DNA of 64,000 nucleotides from Tepidiforma sp. (GTDB lineage Bacteria > Chloroflexota > Dehalococcoidia > Tepidiformales > Tepidiformaceae), in the NCBI RefSeq assembly GCF_026003995.1, contig NZ_BPIG01000004.1, forward strand, positions 62,001 through 126,000, written 5' to 3'. Shown here piece after piece: positions 25,704 to 35,200 of the stretch. The notes under the pieces are model-generated. The model saw only the letters and a program-made list of their open reading frames with translations, searched no databases and had not been told where the DNA came from. Made by a program: the position numbers and the translations under genes. Numbering within the stretch: the stretch's first letter is position 1; the number at the start of each line of letters is the position of its first letter.

Positions 25704-26652
25704 GGGTGGTGCTCCGCTGGGCGAAGATGCCGGTGGGCCGGAAGATGAGGATGGTGACGAGGAGCGTGAAGGCGATGACGTCGCGCCACTGGTTGCCGAG
25801 GTTGACGCCCGGGAGTTCGTTCAGCAGTTCGCGGCCCACCGTCTCTGCGAGGCCGAGGACGTAGCCGCCGGCCATGGCGCCGGGGATGCTGCCGATGCCC
25901 CCGAGGACGGCCGCAGTGAAGGCCTTGATGCCGGGGATGAAGCCCATCGACCCGCGGATGGTCTGGAAGAAGAGGCCGTAGAGTACGCCGGCGACCCCCG
26001 CCATCGCTGCGCCGAGGATGAAGACGAAGACGATGGTGCGGTTGACGTCGACTCCCATCAGGGAGGCGTTCGTGGGGTTTTCGGCGACGGCGCGGATGGC
26101 GCGGCCGAGGCGGGTGCGCTGGATGACGGCGTAGAGGAGCGCCATCATCGCGACCGAGCTGGCGATGAGGAAGAGCTGGATGTAGGTGATTTCGAAGGGG
26201 CCGGCGCCGATCGAGCCGCGGGGAAAGATATCGGGGTAGAACTTCGCGCGGGCGGAGGTCTGCTCGAGGACGAGGTACTGGAGGAAGATGGAGACGCCGA
26301 TCGCGCTGATGAGCGGCGCGAGGCGGGGGGCGCCGCGCAGCGGGCGATAGGCGAGCCGCTCGATGACCACGGAGGCGCTGACGGACGCGCTCATGGCGAC
26401 GATGACGGCGCCGAGGATGGCGAGGGCGATGACGGGCCCCGAGAGCTCGTTGCCGCCCATGGCGACGAGGGCGCCGTAGCCGGCGAACGAGCCGAGCATG
26501 AAGACTTCGCCGTGGGCGAAGTTAATCATCTTGAGGACGCCGTAGACCATCGTGTAGCCGAGGGCGATGAGGGCGTAGAGGCTGCCGGTGGTGAGGCCGT
26601 TGACGAACTGGTCGGACCAGAAGCTGACGGAGAGGGTGAGCGCGACGGGCAT
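25696..26652 (-). CDS. livH: Branched-chain amino acid-type ABC transporter permease LivH
   Basis: This is a 318-residue permease with eight or so transmembrane helices. It carries the family segments LTTGSLYALIALGYTMVYGVLKMINFAHGEVFM at the N-terminus and AIRAVAENPTNASLMGVDVNRTI, the loop that docks on the ATPases. I chose the ATG at 26652 because GGAG lies 6 nt upstream; a GTG at 26664 would add four residues. It is the second gene of the leftward importer operon. Confidence 0.93.
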   Translation of the reverse strand: MPVALTLSVSFWSDQFVNGLTTGSLYALIALGYTMVYGVLKMINFAHGEVFMLGSFAGYGALVAMGGNELSGPVIALAILGAVIVAMSASVSASVVIERLAYRPLRGAPRLAPLISAIGVSIFLQYLVLEQTSARAKFYPDIFPRGSIGAGPFEITYIQLFLIASSVAMMALLYAVIQRTRLGRAIRAVAENPTNASLMGVDVNRTIVFVFILGAAMAGVAGVLYGLFFQTIRGSMGFIPGIKAFTAAVLGGIGSIPGAMAGGYVLGLAETVGRELLNELPGVNLGNQWRDVIAFTLLVTILIFRPTGIFAQRSTTRA

Positions 26653-26686
26653 GCGGGGCTCCACTGCCGGGCGGGTTGGATGACGC

Positions 26687-26718
26687 GCGGAGAGGCGCCG
26701 TGTCCGGCGCCTCTCCGC
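26687..26718 (-). terminator. Intra-operon hairpin between the binding-protein and livH genes
   Basis: GCGGAGAGGCGCC (26687-26699) pairs perfectly with 26706-26718 around a 6-nt loop, in the 103-bp gap after the substrate-binding protein gene. Such hairpins often stabilise the upstream mRNA or partly terminate, giving more binding protein than permease. Confidence 0.65.
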
Positions 26719-26755
26719 TGCGATGCGCGAGTATGGGGCGTTCGGCCCCGGGACG

Positions 26756-27994
26756 CTACTGCTTCAGCTGTTCGAAGGCGCCGTTCTTGACCTGGAAGAG
26801 GCTGACGGGCGTCTCACCGCCGACGTTTTCGCCGCGGGCGTCGAACTTGATCTTGCCGGAGGCGCCGTCGAGCTCGGTCTTGCGGATTTCTTCGTTCAGC
26901 TTCTTGAGGTCGATGACGAGCTTGCCGTCCTTCTCCTGCGCGACTTTTTCGAGGGCGCGGATGATGACGGTGGCGGCGTCGTAGGCCTCGGCGACGAAGG
27001 GGCTGGCATCGCGCTTGATGCCGGTTTCCTTTTCGAAGAGGTCGCCGAAGGTCTTGTAGGCCTCGCCGGTGTAGACCGGGCTGGGCAGCGAGAGGTAGGC
27101 GCCTTCGGCATCGGCGCCGGCGCCCTTGATGAACTCGTCGTTCTTGACGCCGTCGCCAGCGAGGAACTTGACGTCCTTCATCTCGGCGCGGAGCTGCTTG
27201 ATGAAGGGGGTCGCCTCGGAGTAGAAGCCGGCGAAGTAGACGAGGTCGGGCTTGGCGTTCTTGATGTTGGTGACGATGGCCTTGAAGTCGGTCTGCTTCT
27301 TTTCGAAGCCTTCGCTGCCGACGACCTTGCCGCCTTCCTTCTCGTACGCCTTCGTGAAGGCGTCGCGCAGGCCGGTGCCGTAGGCGTCGGTGTCGTAGAC
27401 GACGTAGGCGGTCTTGGCGCCGAGGGTCTGGATGGCGAACTTCGCCTGAGCCGGGCCCTGGATGTCGTCGGAGTAGGTGGTGCGGAGGAAGGTCTCGAAG
27501 ACCTGGCCGCGGTCCGGGTAGGTGGGCTTGTGAGCGGTGGAGGACGGCGAGACGTGGGTGATACCGGCCTGCTCGTACTGGGGCTGGGCGGCGACGACGG
27601 CGCCGGAGCAGATGGGGCCCACGACGGCGACGACGCCTTCCTGGAGCAGCTGGGTGGCGGCCGAGGCGCCGCCGTCGGCCGAGCAGAGGTCGTCCTTGGC
27701 GACGATCTGGATGCTGTGGCCCTTGATGGTCTTGTCCTTGGCGGCGAGCTCGATGGCCTTCAGGATCGGCTCGCCGATGCCCTTGAGGTCGCCGGAGAGC
27801 GGCCCGGAGTAGCCAATCTTGATCGGCTGGCCGGCGGCGATTTCGACGGTCTTGAAGCCGGCTTTGCCGTAGGTGACGTCCCCGCCGCTGCCCGAGTCGT
27901 CATCGTCGCCGCCGCAGGCTGCGGCGAGGACCATGGCGAACGAGGCGGCGAGGAGGAGCCAGGCGAACCTGCTTCGACCCTTGCGACCGAACAT
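26756..27994 (-). CDS. livK: Lipoprotein substrate-binding protein of the liv-type ABC importer
   Basis: This 412-residue extracytoplasmic protein has a lipoprotein signal peptide (basic MFGRKGRSRF, hydrophobic core, lipobox LAAAC at about residue 26). An Asp/Gly/Ser-rich linker follows and then a type I periplasmic-binding fold: IKIGYSGPLSGDLKGIGEPILKAIELAA, VVAVVGPICSGAVVAAQPQY, and YDTDAYGTGLRDAF. The Ser/Thr cluster VSPSSTAH is a usual ligand-binding site. The ATG at 27994 follows GAGGAGGGAA. It is first in the operon, behind the TTGACC/TAGGAT promoter. The ligand may be an amino acid or another carboxylate. Confidence 0.93.
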   Translation of the reverse strand: MFGRKGRSRFAWLLLAASFAMVLAAACGGDDDDSGSGGDVTYGKAGFKTVEIAAGQPIKIGYSGPLSGDLKGIGEPILKAIELAAKDKTIKGHSIQIVAKDDLCSADGGASAATQLLQEGVVAVVGPICSGAVVAAQPQYEQAGITHVSPSSTAHKPTYPDRGQVFETFLRTTYSDDIQGPAQAKFAIQTLGAKTAYVVYDTDAYGTGLRDAFTKAYEKEGGKVVGSEGFEKKQTDFKAIVTNIKNAKPDLVYFAGFYSEATPFIKQLRAEMKDVKFLAGDGVKNDEFIKGAGADAEGAYLSLPSPVYTGEAYKTFGDLFEKETGIKRDASPFVAEAYDAATVIIRALEKVAQEKDGKLVIDLKKLNEEIRKTELDGASGKIKFDARGENVGGETPVSLFQVKNGAFEQLKQ

Positions 27995-28075
27995 GCTGGA
28001 TTCCCTCCTCTGTGGCTGACTGCGCTGAGTGGGCCGCACGAAGCGTGAGCGGATTACGGCGCCCGCAGTCGCGGA

Positions 28076-28105
28076 ATCCTAGGCATGGCTTTCGCCGATG
28101 GTCAA
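28076..28105 (-). promoter_or_regulatory. Promoter of the liv-type operon
   Basis: On the minus strand TTGACC (28105-28100), an 18-bp spacer and TAGGAT (28081-28076) precede the binding-protein gene by about 80 nt. A 16-bp palindrome directly abuts the -35 box. Confidence 0.7.
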
Positions 28106-28121
28106 GGCGGGTTTACCCGCC
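28106..28121. promoter_or_regulatory. 16-bp palindrome next to the liv promoter
   Basis: GGCGGGTTTACCCGCC has 7-bp arms around a 2-bp centre. It abuts the -35 element of the liv promoter and lies 23 nt past the rhodanese stop codon. It could be an operator for a regulator of the importer or a short terminator stem for the rhodanese gene; there is no T tract. Confidence 0.45.
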
Positions 28122-28143
28122 GGTAAAGGGGAAGCGAGGGCGC

Positions 28144-28494
28144 TCAGTCGCCGGTGGGGTAGCCGGCTTCGACCCAGGCGAGGGTGCCGCCTTCGACGTT
28201 GTAGAGCGGGAGGTCATCGAGGCCGGCGGCGGTGGCGAATTCGGCGGCGAGGGCGCTGCGCTGGCCGCTGCGGCAGATGAAGAGGACTTCTTTGCCGTTG
28301 GCGAACTCGCGGATCTGCTTCACTTCGTTGATGACCGTATTGACGGGGATGAGGCGGGCGCCCTTCGCGTGCACTTCGACGTATTCGTGCGGCTCGCGGA
28401 CGTCGATCATGACGGCTTCGCCGCGGTCGAGCTTTTCTTTCGCCTCCTGCACCGAGATGCGGGTGAAGGGCTCGCGGGGGTCTTTGGTGGCCAC
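28144..28494 (-). CDS. Single-domain rhodanese-like protein
   Basis: This 116-residue protein has the rhodanese fold and could transfer persulfide sulfur. The domain runs from ISVQEAKEKLDRGEAVMIDVREPHEY to the active-site loop CRSGQRS, with the catalytic Cys near residue 74, and ends NVEGGTLAWVEAGYP. The GTG start at 28494 has GGAGACG upstream. It stands alone, between the liv operon and a divergent hemerythrin-like gene. The sulfur acceptor cannot be told. Confidence 0.92.
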   Translation of the reverse strand: MATKDPREPFTRISVQEAKEKLDRGEAVMIDVREPHEYVEVHAKGARLIPVNTVINEVKQIREFANGKEVLFICRSGQRSALAAEFATAAGLDDLPLYNVEGGTLAWVEAGYPTGD

Positions 28495-28610
28495 GGTCGT
28501 CTCCGGTTTCGTGCGCTGGGGTGTGGGAAACAGGGTAGCACGGCACCCCGTCAGTTGCCGGGGAATGGCGCGGGCGTCAGACTCGCGGGAAGTCGAACGG
28601 AGGACGCGCG

Positions 28611-29114
28611 ATGGACGAGAGGGTCATCGGGCCGTACCGGGAATGGCGGATGTCGCTGCGGCCGGGTTTGCAGGCCCTGGCGAAGGCGGGCGCGGCGGCC
28701 GGCGGCGGGGACGAACCCGCGGCGCGGGCGGCGCTGGCGGAGGCGCTCCGGTACGTGGACGGGCTCCTGCTGCCGGCGTCGGAAGCGGAGGAGTTCACGC
28801 TCTTCCCGACCATCGATGGCGTGTTCGGCGTGACCGGCGCGTGCGAGCCGCTCAAGCTGCAGCACGAGGCGCTGCGGGAGATGGCCTCGGACCTGCGGAA
28901 GGTCGCCGCGGCGGCGGAGAAGGACGGCGACACCTGCGCGTACGGGAGGTACCTGCAGCCGCTGCTGTTCGGGCTGTACGGGCTCGCGCGGGCGCACCTG
29001 GAGAGCGAGGATGCGGCGTTCCTGCCGCTGCTGGATGCGCACCTGAGCGAGAGCCAGGTGAACGTGCTGGTAGAGAACAGCGAGCGGATCGCGGCGGCGA
29101 AGGCGGCGGGCTAA
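28611..29114 (+). CDS. Hemerythrin-like (HHE-type) helical protein
   Basis: This 167-residue all-helical protein has spacing that suggests an HHE cation-binding domain: EAEEFTLFPTIDGV, LQHEALREMASDL, then LYGLARAHLESEDAAFLPLLDAHLSE. The expected first ligand His near the N-terminus is not obvious (PYREWRMSL), so the metal site may be incomplete or different. Possible roles are oxygen, NO or iron handling. It lies 74 nt before an SDR gene with a separate promoter. Confidence 0.65.
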   Translation: MDERVIGPYREWRMSLRPGLQALAKAGAAAGGGDEPAARAALAEALRYVDGLLLPASEAEEFTLFPTIDGVFGVTGACEPLKLQHEALREMASDLRKVAAAAEKDGDTCAYGRYLQPLLFGLYGLARAHLESEDAAFLPLLDAHLSESQVNVLVENSERIAAAKAAG

Positions 29115-29119
29115 GGGCG

Positions 29120-29148
29120 TTTCGCGAACGTTGACGTGAGGGTAAGCT
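29120..29148 (+). promoter_or_regulatory. Putative promoter of the SDR gene
   Basis: TTTCGC (29120-29125), a 17-bp spacer and TAAGCT (29143-29148) precede the SDR start codon by 40 nt. It is a moderate match read by eye. Confidence 0.35.
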
Positions 29149-29188
29149 TGCGGGCCACACCTGCAGTTCGAATTCAGGGGGCACGCAC

Positions 29189-30088
29189 ATGGCTGGTCGG
29201 CTTGCCGGGAAGACGGCGATCATCACGGGCGCAGGGCGCGGCATCGGGCGGGAGGTGGCGCTGCTGTTCGCGCAGGAGGGCTGCAAGGTCCTCGTCAACG
29301 ACCTCGGCACCTCGGTCGCGGGCGAAGGCGCGGACGCCTCGCCGGCCGCGCAGACGGTGGCCGACATCCAGGCTGCGGGCGGCGAAGCTGTCGCCCACTA
29401 CGGGGACGTCGCCGACCTCGACGCGGCGGAGGACATGGTGCGGACGGTGCTGGACCGGTGGGGGCAGCTGGACATCCTCGTGAACGTGGCGGGCATCCTC
29501 CGGGACCGGATGGTGTTCAACATGACGGAGGAGGAGTGGGACGCGGTGGTGCGGGTGCACATGAAGGGGACGTTCGCAACGACGAAGTTCGCTTCGCTCT
29601 ACTGGCGGCAATCGCGGAGCGGCGGGCGGCTGATCAACTTCACTTCCGGGTCGGGGCTGTTCGGCGCGCCGGGGCAGCCGAACTACGCCGCCGCGAAGAT
29701 GGGCATCTGGGGGTTCACGCTGAGCTGCGCGCGGGCGCTGGGGCGGTACGGGGTGACGGCGAATTCGATCGCGCCCGGCGCGGCGACGCGGATGACGGAC
29801 ACGGTGCCGACGGAGCGCTCGGCGCAGGGCGCGAACCGCGTGATTTCGGACGCGGCGAAGGGGACGGAGCGGGACCCGGCGAACATCGCGCCGCCGCTGG
29901 TGTACCTCGCGAGCGACGCGGGCGGGTGGATCACGGGGCGCTGCTTCGGGATCGCCGGCTACCGGATCACCCTTTACAACAACATCGCGCCGCAGGTGGT
30001 GCTGCAGGGGTCGAAGATGTGGACGGTGGATGAGCTGTTCGACCGGATGGAGCCGACGTTCAAGCAGTTCATCCCGCCCGTCCAGTAG
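29189..30088 (+). CDS. SDR dehydrogenase, probable 3-hydroxyacyl-CoA dehydrogenase type
   Basis: This 299-residue short-chain dehydrogenase has the NAD(P) motif TGAGRGIG, NVAGILRDRMVFNMTEEEWDAVVRVHMKGTF and the catalytic S/Y/K set within NFTSGSGLFGAPGQPNYAAAKMG. The pattern VLVNDLGTSVAGEG and the NMTEEEW segment resemble the dehydrogenase half of peroxisomal multifunctional enzyme 2. It may therefore oxidise 3-hydroxyacyl-CoA and act with the MaoC-type hydratase at 39.7 kb. The substrate remains inferred. A C-terminal extension of about 40 residues (LYNNIAPQVVLQGSKMWTVDELF) follows the core fold. Confidence 0.85.
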   Translation: MAGRLAGKTAIITGAGRGIGREVALLFAQEGCKVLVNDLGTSVAGEGADASPAAQTVADIQAAGGEAVAHYGDVADLDAAEDMVRTVLDRWGQLDILVNVAGILRDRMVFNMTEEEWDAVVRVHMKGTFATTKFASLYWRQSRSGGRLINFTSGSGLFGAPGQPNYAAAKMGIWGFTLSCARALGRYGVTANSIAPGAATRMTDTVPTERSAQGANRVISDAAKGTERDPANIAPPLVYLASDAGGWITGRCFGIAGYRITLYNNIAPQVVLQGSKMWTVDELFDRMEPTFKQFIPPVQ

Positions 30089-30193
30089 CGCGCGCCGGGG
30101 CCGACCGGGGCGGGGTTTTCGCGCCCTGCGGCCGGCGACCGGGCGCGGTGGTGCGGGATGCTGGGCATGCCGCTGCCGCGGCCGGGGGTTCCC

Positions 30194-31204
30194 ATGGAGG
30201 CGCCAGCAATCGGGCCGATCGTCGTTGCCATCCGGGGGCCGTCGCGCTCGGGGAAGACGGCCATGGTCTGCGCGCTCATCGAACGCCTGGCACCGCAGGG
30301 CATCCGCATCGGCTATGCGAAGCGGACGCACCACGGGCTCGACCTGCCGGAGAAGGCCTCTGGCCGGGTGTGGGCCGCGGGCCCGGCGGCGATGGCGATT
30401 GCCTGCCCCGACCGGCTGCAGCTGACCTTCCCGCCCGGGGACGGCGCGGCGAAGACGCTCATCCGCAGCTTCCCGGCCGAGATCGACCTCGTGCTGCTCG
30501 AGACACACGCGCCGGAGCCGTACCCGGTGGTCCGGTCGGAGCTCATCGAGGCGGCAGAGGGGGAAGCCACGCTCGCGACGTGGTCGCTCGCCGACCTCGA
30601 CGGGGCGGCGGACCGGGCGGGCGGGGCCATCCGCGAGCTGATGCCGCGCGACCTTGAGCTGGACCGGGCGCTGCGCCGGGCGCGCGCGGCGCACGGCGAG
30701 CACGCCTGCGCCGGGCTCATCCTGGGGACGCGGCTGGCGCGGTACGCCGGGCAGCTGCTGGGCATCGAACTGCCGGACCGTGAGAAGCGGCTCGTCGTGC
30801 GGGTGGAGATCGACCGGTGCGCGGCAGACGCGATCCAGGCGGTAACGGGCTGCCGGCCGGGGAAGCGGACGCTGCGATTCGTGGATTATGGCAAGCTAGC
30901 GGCGACCTTCTGGGACCTGCGGACGGGACGGGCGGTGCGGGTGGCCGCCCGCGGGGACCTGCGGGAGCGGGTGGGCGAAGCGGGCGAGGGACGCCACGCA
31001 GCGCAGGCCGCGGCCTACCTGGCATGGCCAGACGAGGCGCTGTTCACGGTGCGCGAGGTCGCGGAACCGCTCGGCGAGCTGGAACTGCCGGGACCGCCGC
31101 GACGGCGGGTGATGTGCGGGGCCTGCGGCGAGGAAGTGGCCGACGGGCGGGAGGTGCTGACGGCGGCGGGCCCGCGCTGCCGGCCGTGCGCGGCGGCGGG
31201 CTGA
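30194..31204 (+). CDS. MobB-FmdE fusion protein with a C-terminal zinc finger
   Basis: The 336-residue protein joins three parts. Residues 1-155 are a MobB-type P-loop GTPase (Walker A GPSRSGKT at 15-22, the GYAKRTHHGLDLP segment and DLVLLETHAPEPYP), known for helping molybdopterin guanine dinucleotide synthesis. Residues 160-290 match FmdE of formylmethanofuran dehydrogenase operons: HGEHACAGLILGTRLARYAGQLLG, Cys209, AIQAVTGC220, and VDYGKLAATFWD. Residues 308-332 hold a C-x2-C...C-x2-C zinc ribbon. I chose the ATG at 30194, which follows GGGGG by 5 nt; an ATG at 30158 would add 12 residues. It implies delivery or quality control of Mo/W cofactor, perhaps for formate-dehydrogenase-type enzymes. 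Confidence 0.87.
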   Translation: MEAPAIGPIVVAIRGPSRSGKTAMVCALIERLAPQGIRIGYAKRTHHGLDLPEKASGRVWAAGPAAMAIACPDRLQLTFPPGDGAAKTLIRSFPAEIDLVLLETHAPEPYPVVRSELIEAAEGEATLATWSLADLDGAADRAGGAIRELMPRDLELDRALRRARAAHGEHACAGLILGTRLARYAGQLLGIELPDREKRLVVRVEIDRCAADAIQAVTGCRPGKRTLRFVDYGKLAATFWDLRTGRAVRVAARGDLRERVGEAGEGRHAAQAAAYLAWPDEALFTVREVAEPLGELELPGPPRRRVMCGACGEEVADGREVLTAAGPRCRPCAAAG

Positions 31205-31258
31205 CCCTGCGGCGGGCAGGCTGCTAGACTCCGCGCACCACGCCGGAGGGGGTGCCGA

Positions 31259-32197
31259 GTGTCGACGCAGCTGCCGGCGGCGCACGAGGAGGTGCCGCCG
31301 CCCACGATTGAAGAAGTGAGCCCGGGCATCTACGCCTACATCCAGCTGGACGGCACCTGGTTCCTGAACAACGCGGGCTGCATCGTCGGCAGCCGTTCGG
31401 CGACGGTCATCGATACGACCGGGACGGAGAAGCGGGCGCGGGCGTTCCACGCGGCGGTCCGGCGGGTGACCGAGCTGCCGGTGAGCGCGCTGATCAATAC
31501 GCACAGCCACGGCGACCACACGCACGGGAACTTCATGTTCGCGCCGGCCAGCGCCATCATCGCGAGCGAGCGGTGCCGGCAGGAGATCATCGCCGCCGGG
31601 CACGCGGCGTACGCGCTCTTCCCGATGGTCGACTTCGGCGACTGCCCGGTGACGCCGCCGACGGTGACGTTCGACGACCGGCTGAACGTCTACGTCGACG
31701 ACCTGCGGATCGAGCTGCTGTTCATGGGTCCGGCGCACACGACGAACGACATCGTGGCGTGGATTCCGGAGCGGAAGCTGCTGTTCAGCGGCGACCTCGT
31801 GTTCAACGGCGGCACGCCGTTCGCGCTCGGCGGCTCCGTGGGCGGCTGGCTGGATGCGCTGGACCGGCTGGAGGCGCTGGGAGCGGAGACGATCGTGCCC
31901 GGGCACGGGCCGGTGGCGGGGCCGAAGGTGCTGGCGCAGGTCCGGCGCTACCTCGAATGGCTGGTGCGCGCCGGGCGCGAGGGGTTCGAACGGGGCATTC
32001 CGCCGCTGGAGCTGGCGGGGCAGCTGGACTTCGGCGAGTTCGCCGAGTGGCACGACCGGGAGCGCATCGTGCCGAACCTGCACCGGGTGTACAGCGAACT
32101 GCGGGGCGAACCGCGCGGCACGCCGCTCGATTTCCGGCAGATGTTCGCCGAGATGCTGGCGTTCAACGGCGGGAAGCCGCTGCGCTGCCTCGCCTGA
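31259..32197 (+). CDS. Metallo-beta-lactamase-fold hydrolase
   Basis: This 312-residue zinc hydrolase has the metal motif T-H82-S-H84-G-D86-H87, the later ligand His in FMGPAHTTNDIVAW, the bridging Asp in LLFSGDLVF and the final His in VPGHGPV. It resembles the cyclase-like branch (polyketide cyclase/quinoprotein relay type). A C-terminal helical region of about 90 residues follows. The GTG start has GGAGGGGG upstream and TAGACT (31225-31230) as a candidate -10. The substrate is unknown. It converges with the kinase gene, with a gap of 3 nt. Confidence 0.88.
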   Translation: MSTQLPAAHEEVPPPTIEEVSPGIYAYIQLDGTWFLNNAGCIVGSRSATVIDTTGTEKRARAFHAAVRRVTELPVSALINTHSHGDHTHGNFMFAPASAIIASERCRQEIIAAGHAAYALFPMVDFGDCPVTPPTVTFDDRLNVYVDDLRIELLFMGPAHTTNDIVAWIPERKLLFSGDLVFNGGTPFALGGSVGGWLDALDRLEALGAETIVPGHGPVAGPKVLAQVRRYLEWLVRAGREGFERGIPPLELAGQLDFGEFAEWHDRERIVPNLHRVYSELRGEPRGTPLDFRQMFAEMLAFNGGKPLRCLA

Positions 32198-32200
32198 GCC

Positions 32201-35200
32201 TCAGCCGAGCGCCTCGCGGACTTTCTCGAGGAGATCCTGCGGCCGGTAGGGCTTCTGGATGAAGCCGGCGAGGCCCTTCCCGGCGAAGCGGTCGGTGGCG
32301 TCCTGTTCGTTGTAGCCGGAGGTGAGGAGGACGCGGACGCGCGGGTCGATGCGGCGGAGTTCGCGGAAGGTCTCTTCGCCGTCCATGTGCGGCATGGTCA
32401 TGTCGAGCAGGACGAGATCGATGCCCGGGCGCTCGCGGTAGCAGCGGAGGGCTTCGCTGCCGTCGGCGGCCTGGAGCACGGTGTAGCCGACCTGTTCGAG
32501 CATGCGGCGGGTGACGTTGCGGACGGTTTCGTCGTCATCGACGACGAGGATGGTGCCCCCGCGCGGCGGCGCCGCGGCAACCGCAGGCGCTGCGGGGGCG
32601 GGCACAGCGGGCGCGCCGGCGGCCGGGAAGAGGATCTTGAAGGTCGTGCCGCGGCCGGGCTCGGTGTAGAGCTTGATGGCGCCGCGGTGGCTGCGGACGA
32701 TGCCGAGGACGGCGGCAAGGCCGAGCCCGCGGCCCGTGAACTTCGTGGTGAAGAAGGGGTCGAAGATGCGGGCGGCGGTCTCTTCGTCCATGCCGACGCC
32801 GGTATCGGCGACTTCGAGGTAGACGTAGTCGCCCTCGGGCAGGTCGTCGTCCATGTAGGCGGTTTTCAGGTAGGCGCGGTCGGCGAAAAGGAGGCCGGTG
32901 GAGACGGAGATGACGCCGGAACGCTCGCCGATGGCATCGGACGCGTTGGTGATGAGGTTCATGATGACCTGGCGGATTTGCGTGGCGTCGCCTTCTATGG
33001 CGGGGAGGTTGGGCGCGAAGCGGTACTTGAGGACGGCGCGCTTGGAGACCGAGACCTCGAGCAGGTGGGCCATCTCTTCGACGACGCGGGAGAGGTTGAG
33101 GCGTTCGATGACGAACTTGCCCTTGCCGGAGTAGGCGAGCATCTGGCGGGTGAGTTCGGCGGCGCGCTGGGCCGCCGTTTCGATGGCGAGGACCGTCTGG
33201 CGGGCTGGCGACTCGGGCGGGAGCTCCATGAGGGCGAGGCCGGCGTTGCCGAGGATGGCGACGAGCAGGTTGTTGAAATCGTGGGCGATGCCGCCGGCGA
33301 GGACGCCGAGGCTCTCGAGCTTCTGGGTTTGCTGCATCTGGAGGTCGAAGCGCCGGCGCTCCTCCTCGGCGCGGACGAGGTCGGTGGTATCGAGGGCGGA
33401 GAGGAGGGTGGCCGGGCGGCCGTCGACCTGGAAGGGCGAGGCGGCGACGCGGAGGTGGCGAACCTGGCCGTCGGCGGCGGTGACCCTGATCGTGAAGCGG
33501 GAGACCTGTTCGAGGCCGGCCTGGCGGCGCTGGAAATGCTCGACCATGACCGGGATATCGTCGGGGGCGATGAGCGAGGCGAGAAAGCCGGGCGCCATCA
33601 GCTGCTCGCGAGGGTAGCCGGTCAGCCGCTCCATCTCGGCGTTGACGAACAGGGCGTTGACGCCATCGGAGACCCAGACGGCGGCTGAGACGGCATCGAG
33701 CAGCTGGCGGAGGCGGGTCTCGCTCTGGCGGAGGGCTTCTTCGGCGAGGACGGCGTCGTGGATGTCGATGACGCAGCCGATCTGGCCGACGAAGGCGCCG
33801 CTGTCATCGAAGCGGGGGGTGGCGTATTCGAGCATATAACGGTAGGCACCGGTATGGTGCCGCAGCCGATATCGCATGGAGTATGGAGCGCGGCGCGATA
33901 TCGACTCCCAGTAGAGGTCAATGACCGCCGGCAAGTCGTCGGGATGAATTACTTCGGCCCAGCCGCTGCCGAGATCTTCATCGCTTCGTCCCGTAAATTC
34001 CCGCCAACTCCGGGATAGAAAATCCGTTTGTCCGTCGGCGCCGGCGGTCCAGATCATGATGGGCGCGGCGTCAGCGAGCGTGCGGAAGCGCTGCTCGCTT
34101 TCGCGGAGGGCGGCGCGGGCCGCGGCGCGCTCGGTGACATCGCGGGCGACGCTGCCGATGCCGACGATGGCGCCGGAGGCGTCGCGCAGGGGGAAGTAGG
34201 AGGTCGCGAGGATGACGGTGCCGCCGTCCTTGCGGCGCCAGGTGCGCTCCATGTCTTCGATGCTCTCGCCGGCGAGGACGCGGCGGCGGATTTCGAGGCG
34301 GACGTGCCGGGCTTCGGGCTCGAACAGGAACTCGGTGGTGCGGCCGAGGACCTCGTCGGCGGTGTAGCCGAGGGCGAGTTCGGCGCCGCGATTCCAGGTG
34401 GTGATGGCGCCGGAGAGGTCGGTCGTAATCATGGCGTCGCGGGAGAAGGCGACGATCGACGCGAGGCGGGCGTTCTCGAGGGAGGTGCGGTAGAGGTCCG
34501 TGAGGTCGCGGGTGAGGGAGAGGACGGATTCGACCTCGCCGCGGTCGTTCCGTTCGGGGATGAGCCACGTCTGGCTGTAGGCGCCGGGGCCGCGAAAGTC
34601 GGAGGGGCCTTCCTGGACGCGCGGCTGGCCGGTTTCGAAGACGGCGGCGACGGCGCGCTCCCAGCGCTCGAGGGCGGCATTGCCCGGGAAGAGCTCGCCC
34701 GGGCGGCGGCCGGCGACGGCGCGGAGGTCGGCGCGGACACTTTCGAGGGCGGCCGGGTTGGCATAGACGATGCGGAGGTCGTCGTCGAAGCGGACGATGA
34801 GGTCGGGGGAGTTCTCAGCGAGGGTGCGGAATTCGCGTTCGCGGCGGAGGAGTTCGGCCTCGGCGGCGCGGCGCTGGCGGATATCGAAGATGGCGCCGCG
34901 GATGAGGCGGCGCTCGAACGGGGGCATGCGGATGAGGCGGACTTCGCAGAGAATGCGGCGCCCTGCCGCGTCCTGGTGGACCCATTCGAACTCGAGCGGC
35001 TCGCCGGAGAGGGCGCGTTCGAGGTAGGCGGCGGCGAGGACGTCGCTGCGCTCGCCGCCAGGCTGGAATTCGGGGCTGACGGCGACGGGGTCGCGCTCGA
35101 GGAGCTCCTCGCGTGAGAGGCCGAAAAGGCGGCAGGCGTCGTCGTTGGCTTCGACGAAGCGGCGGAGATCGAGGTCGAGAACGACGATGGCGTGGCCGGC

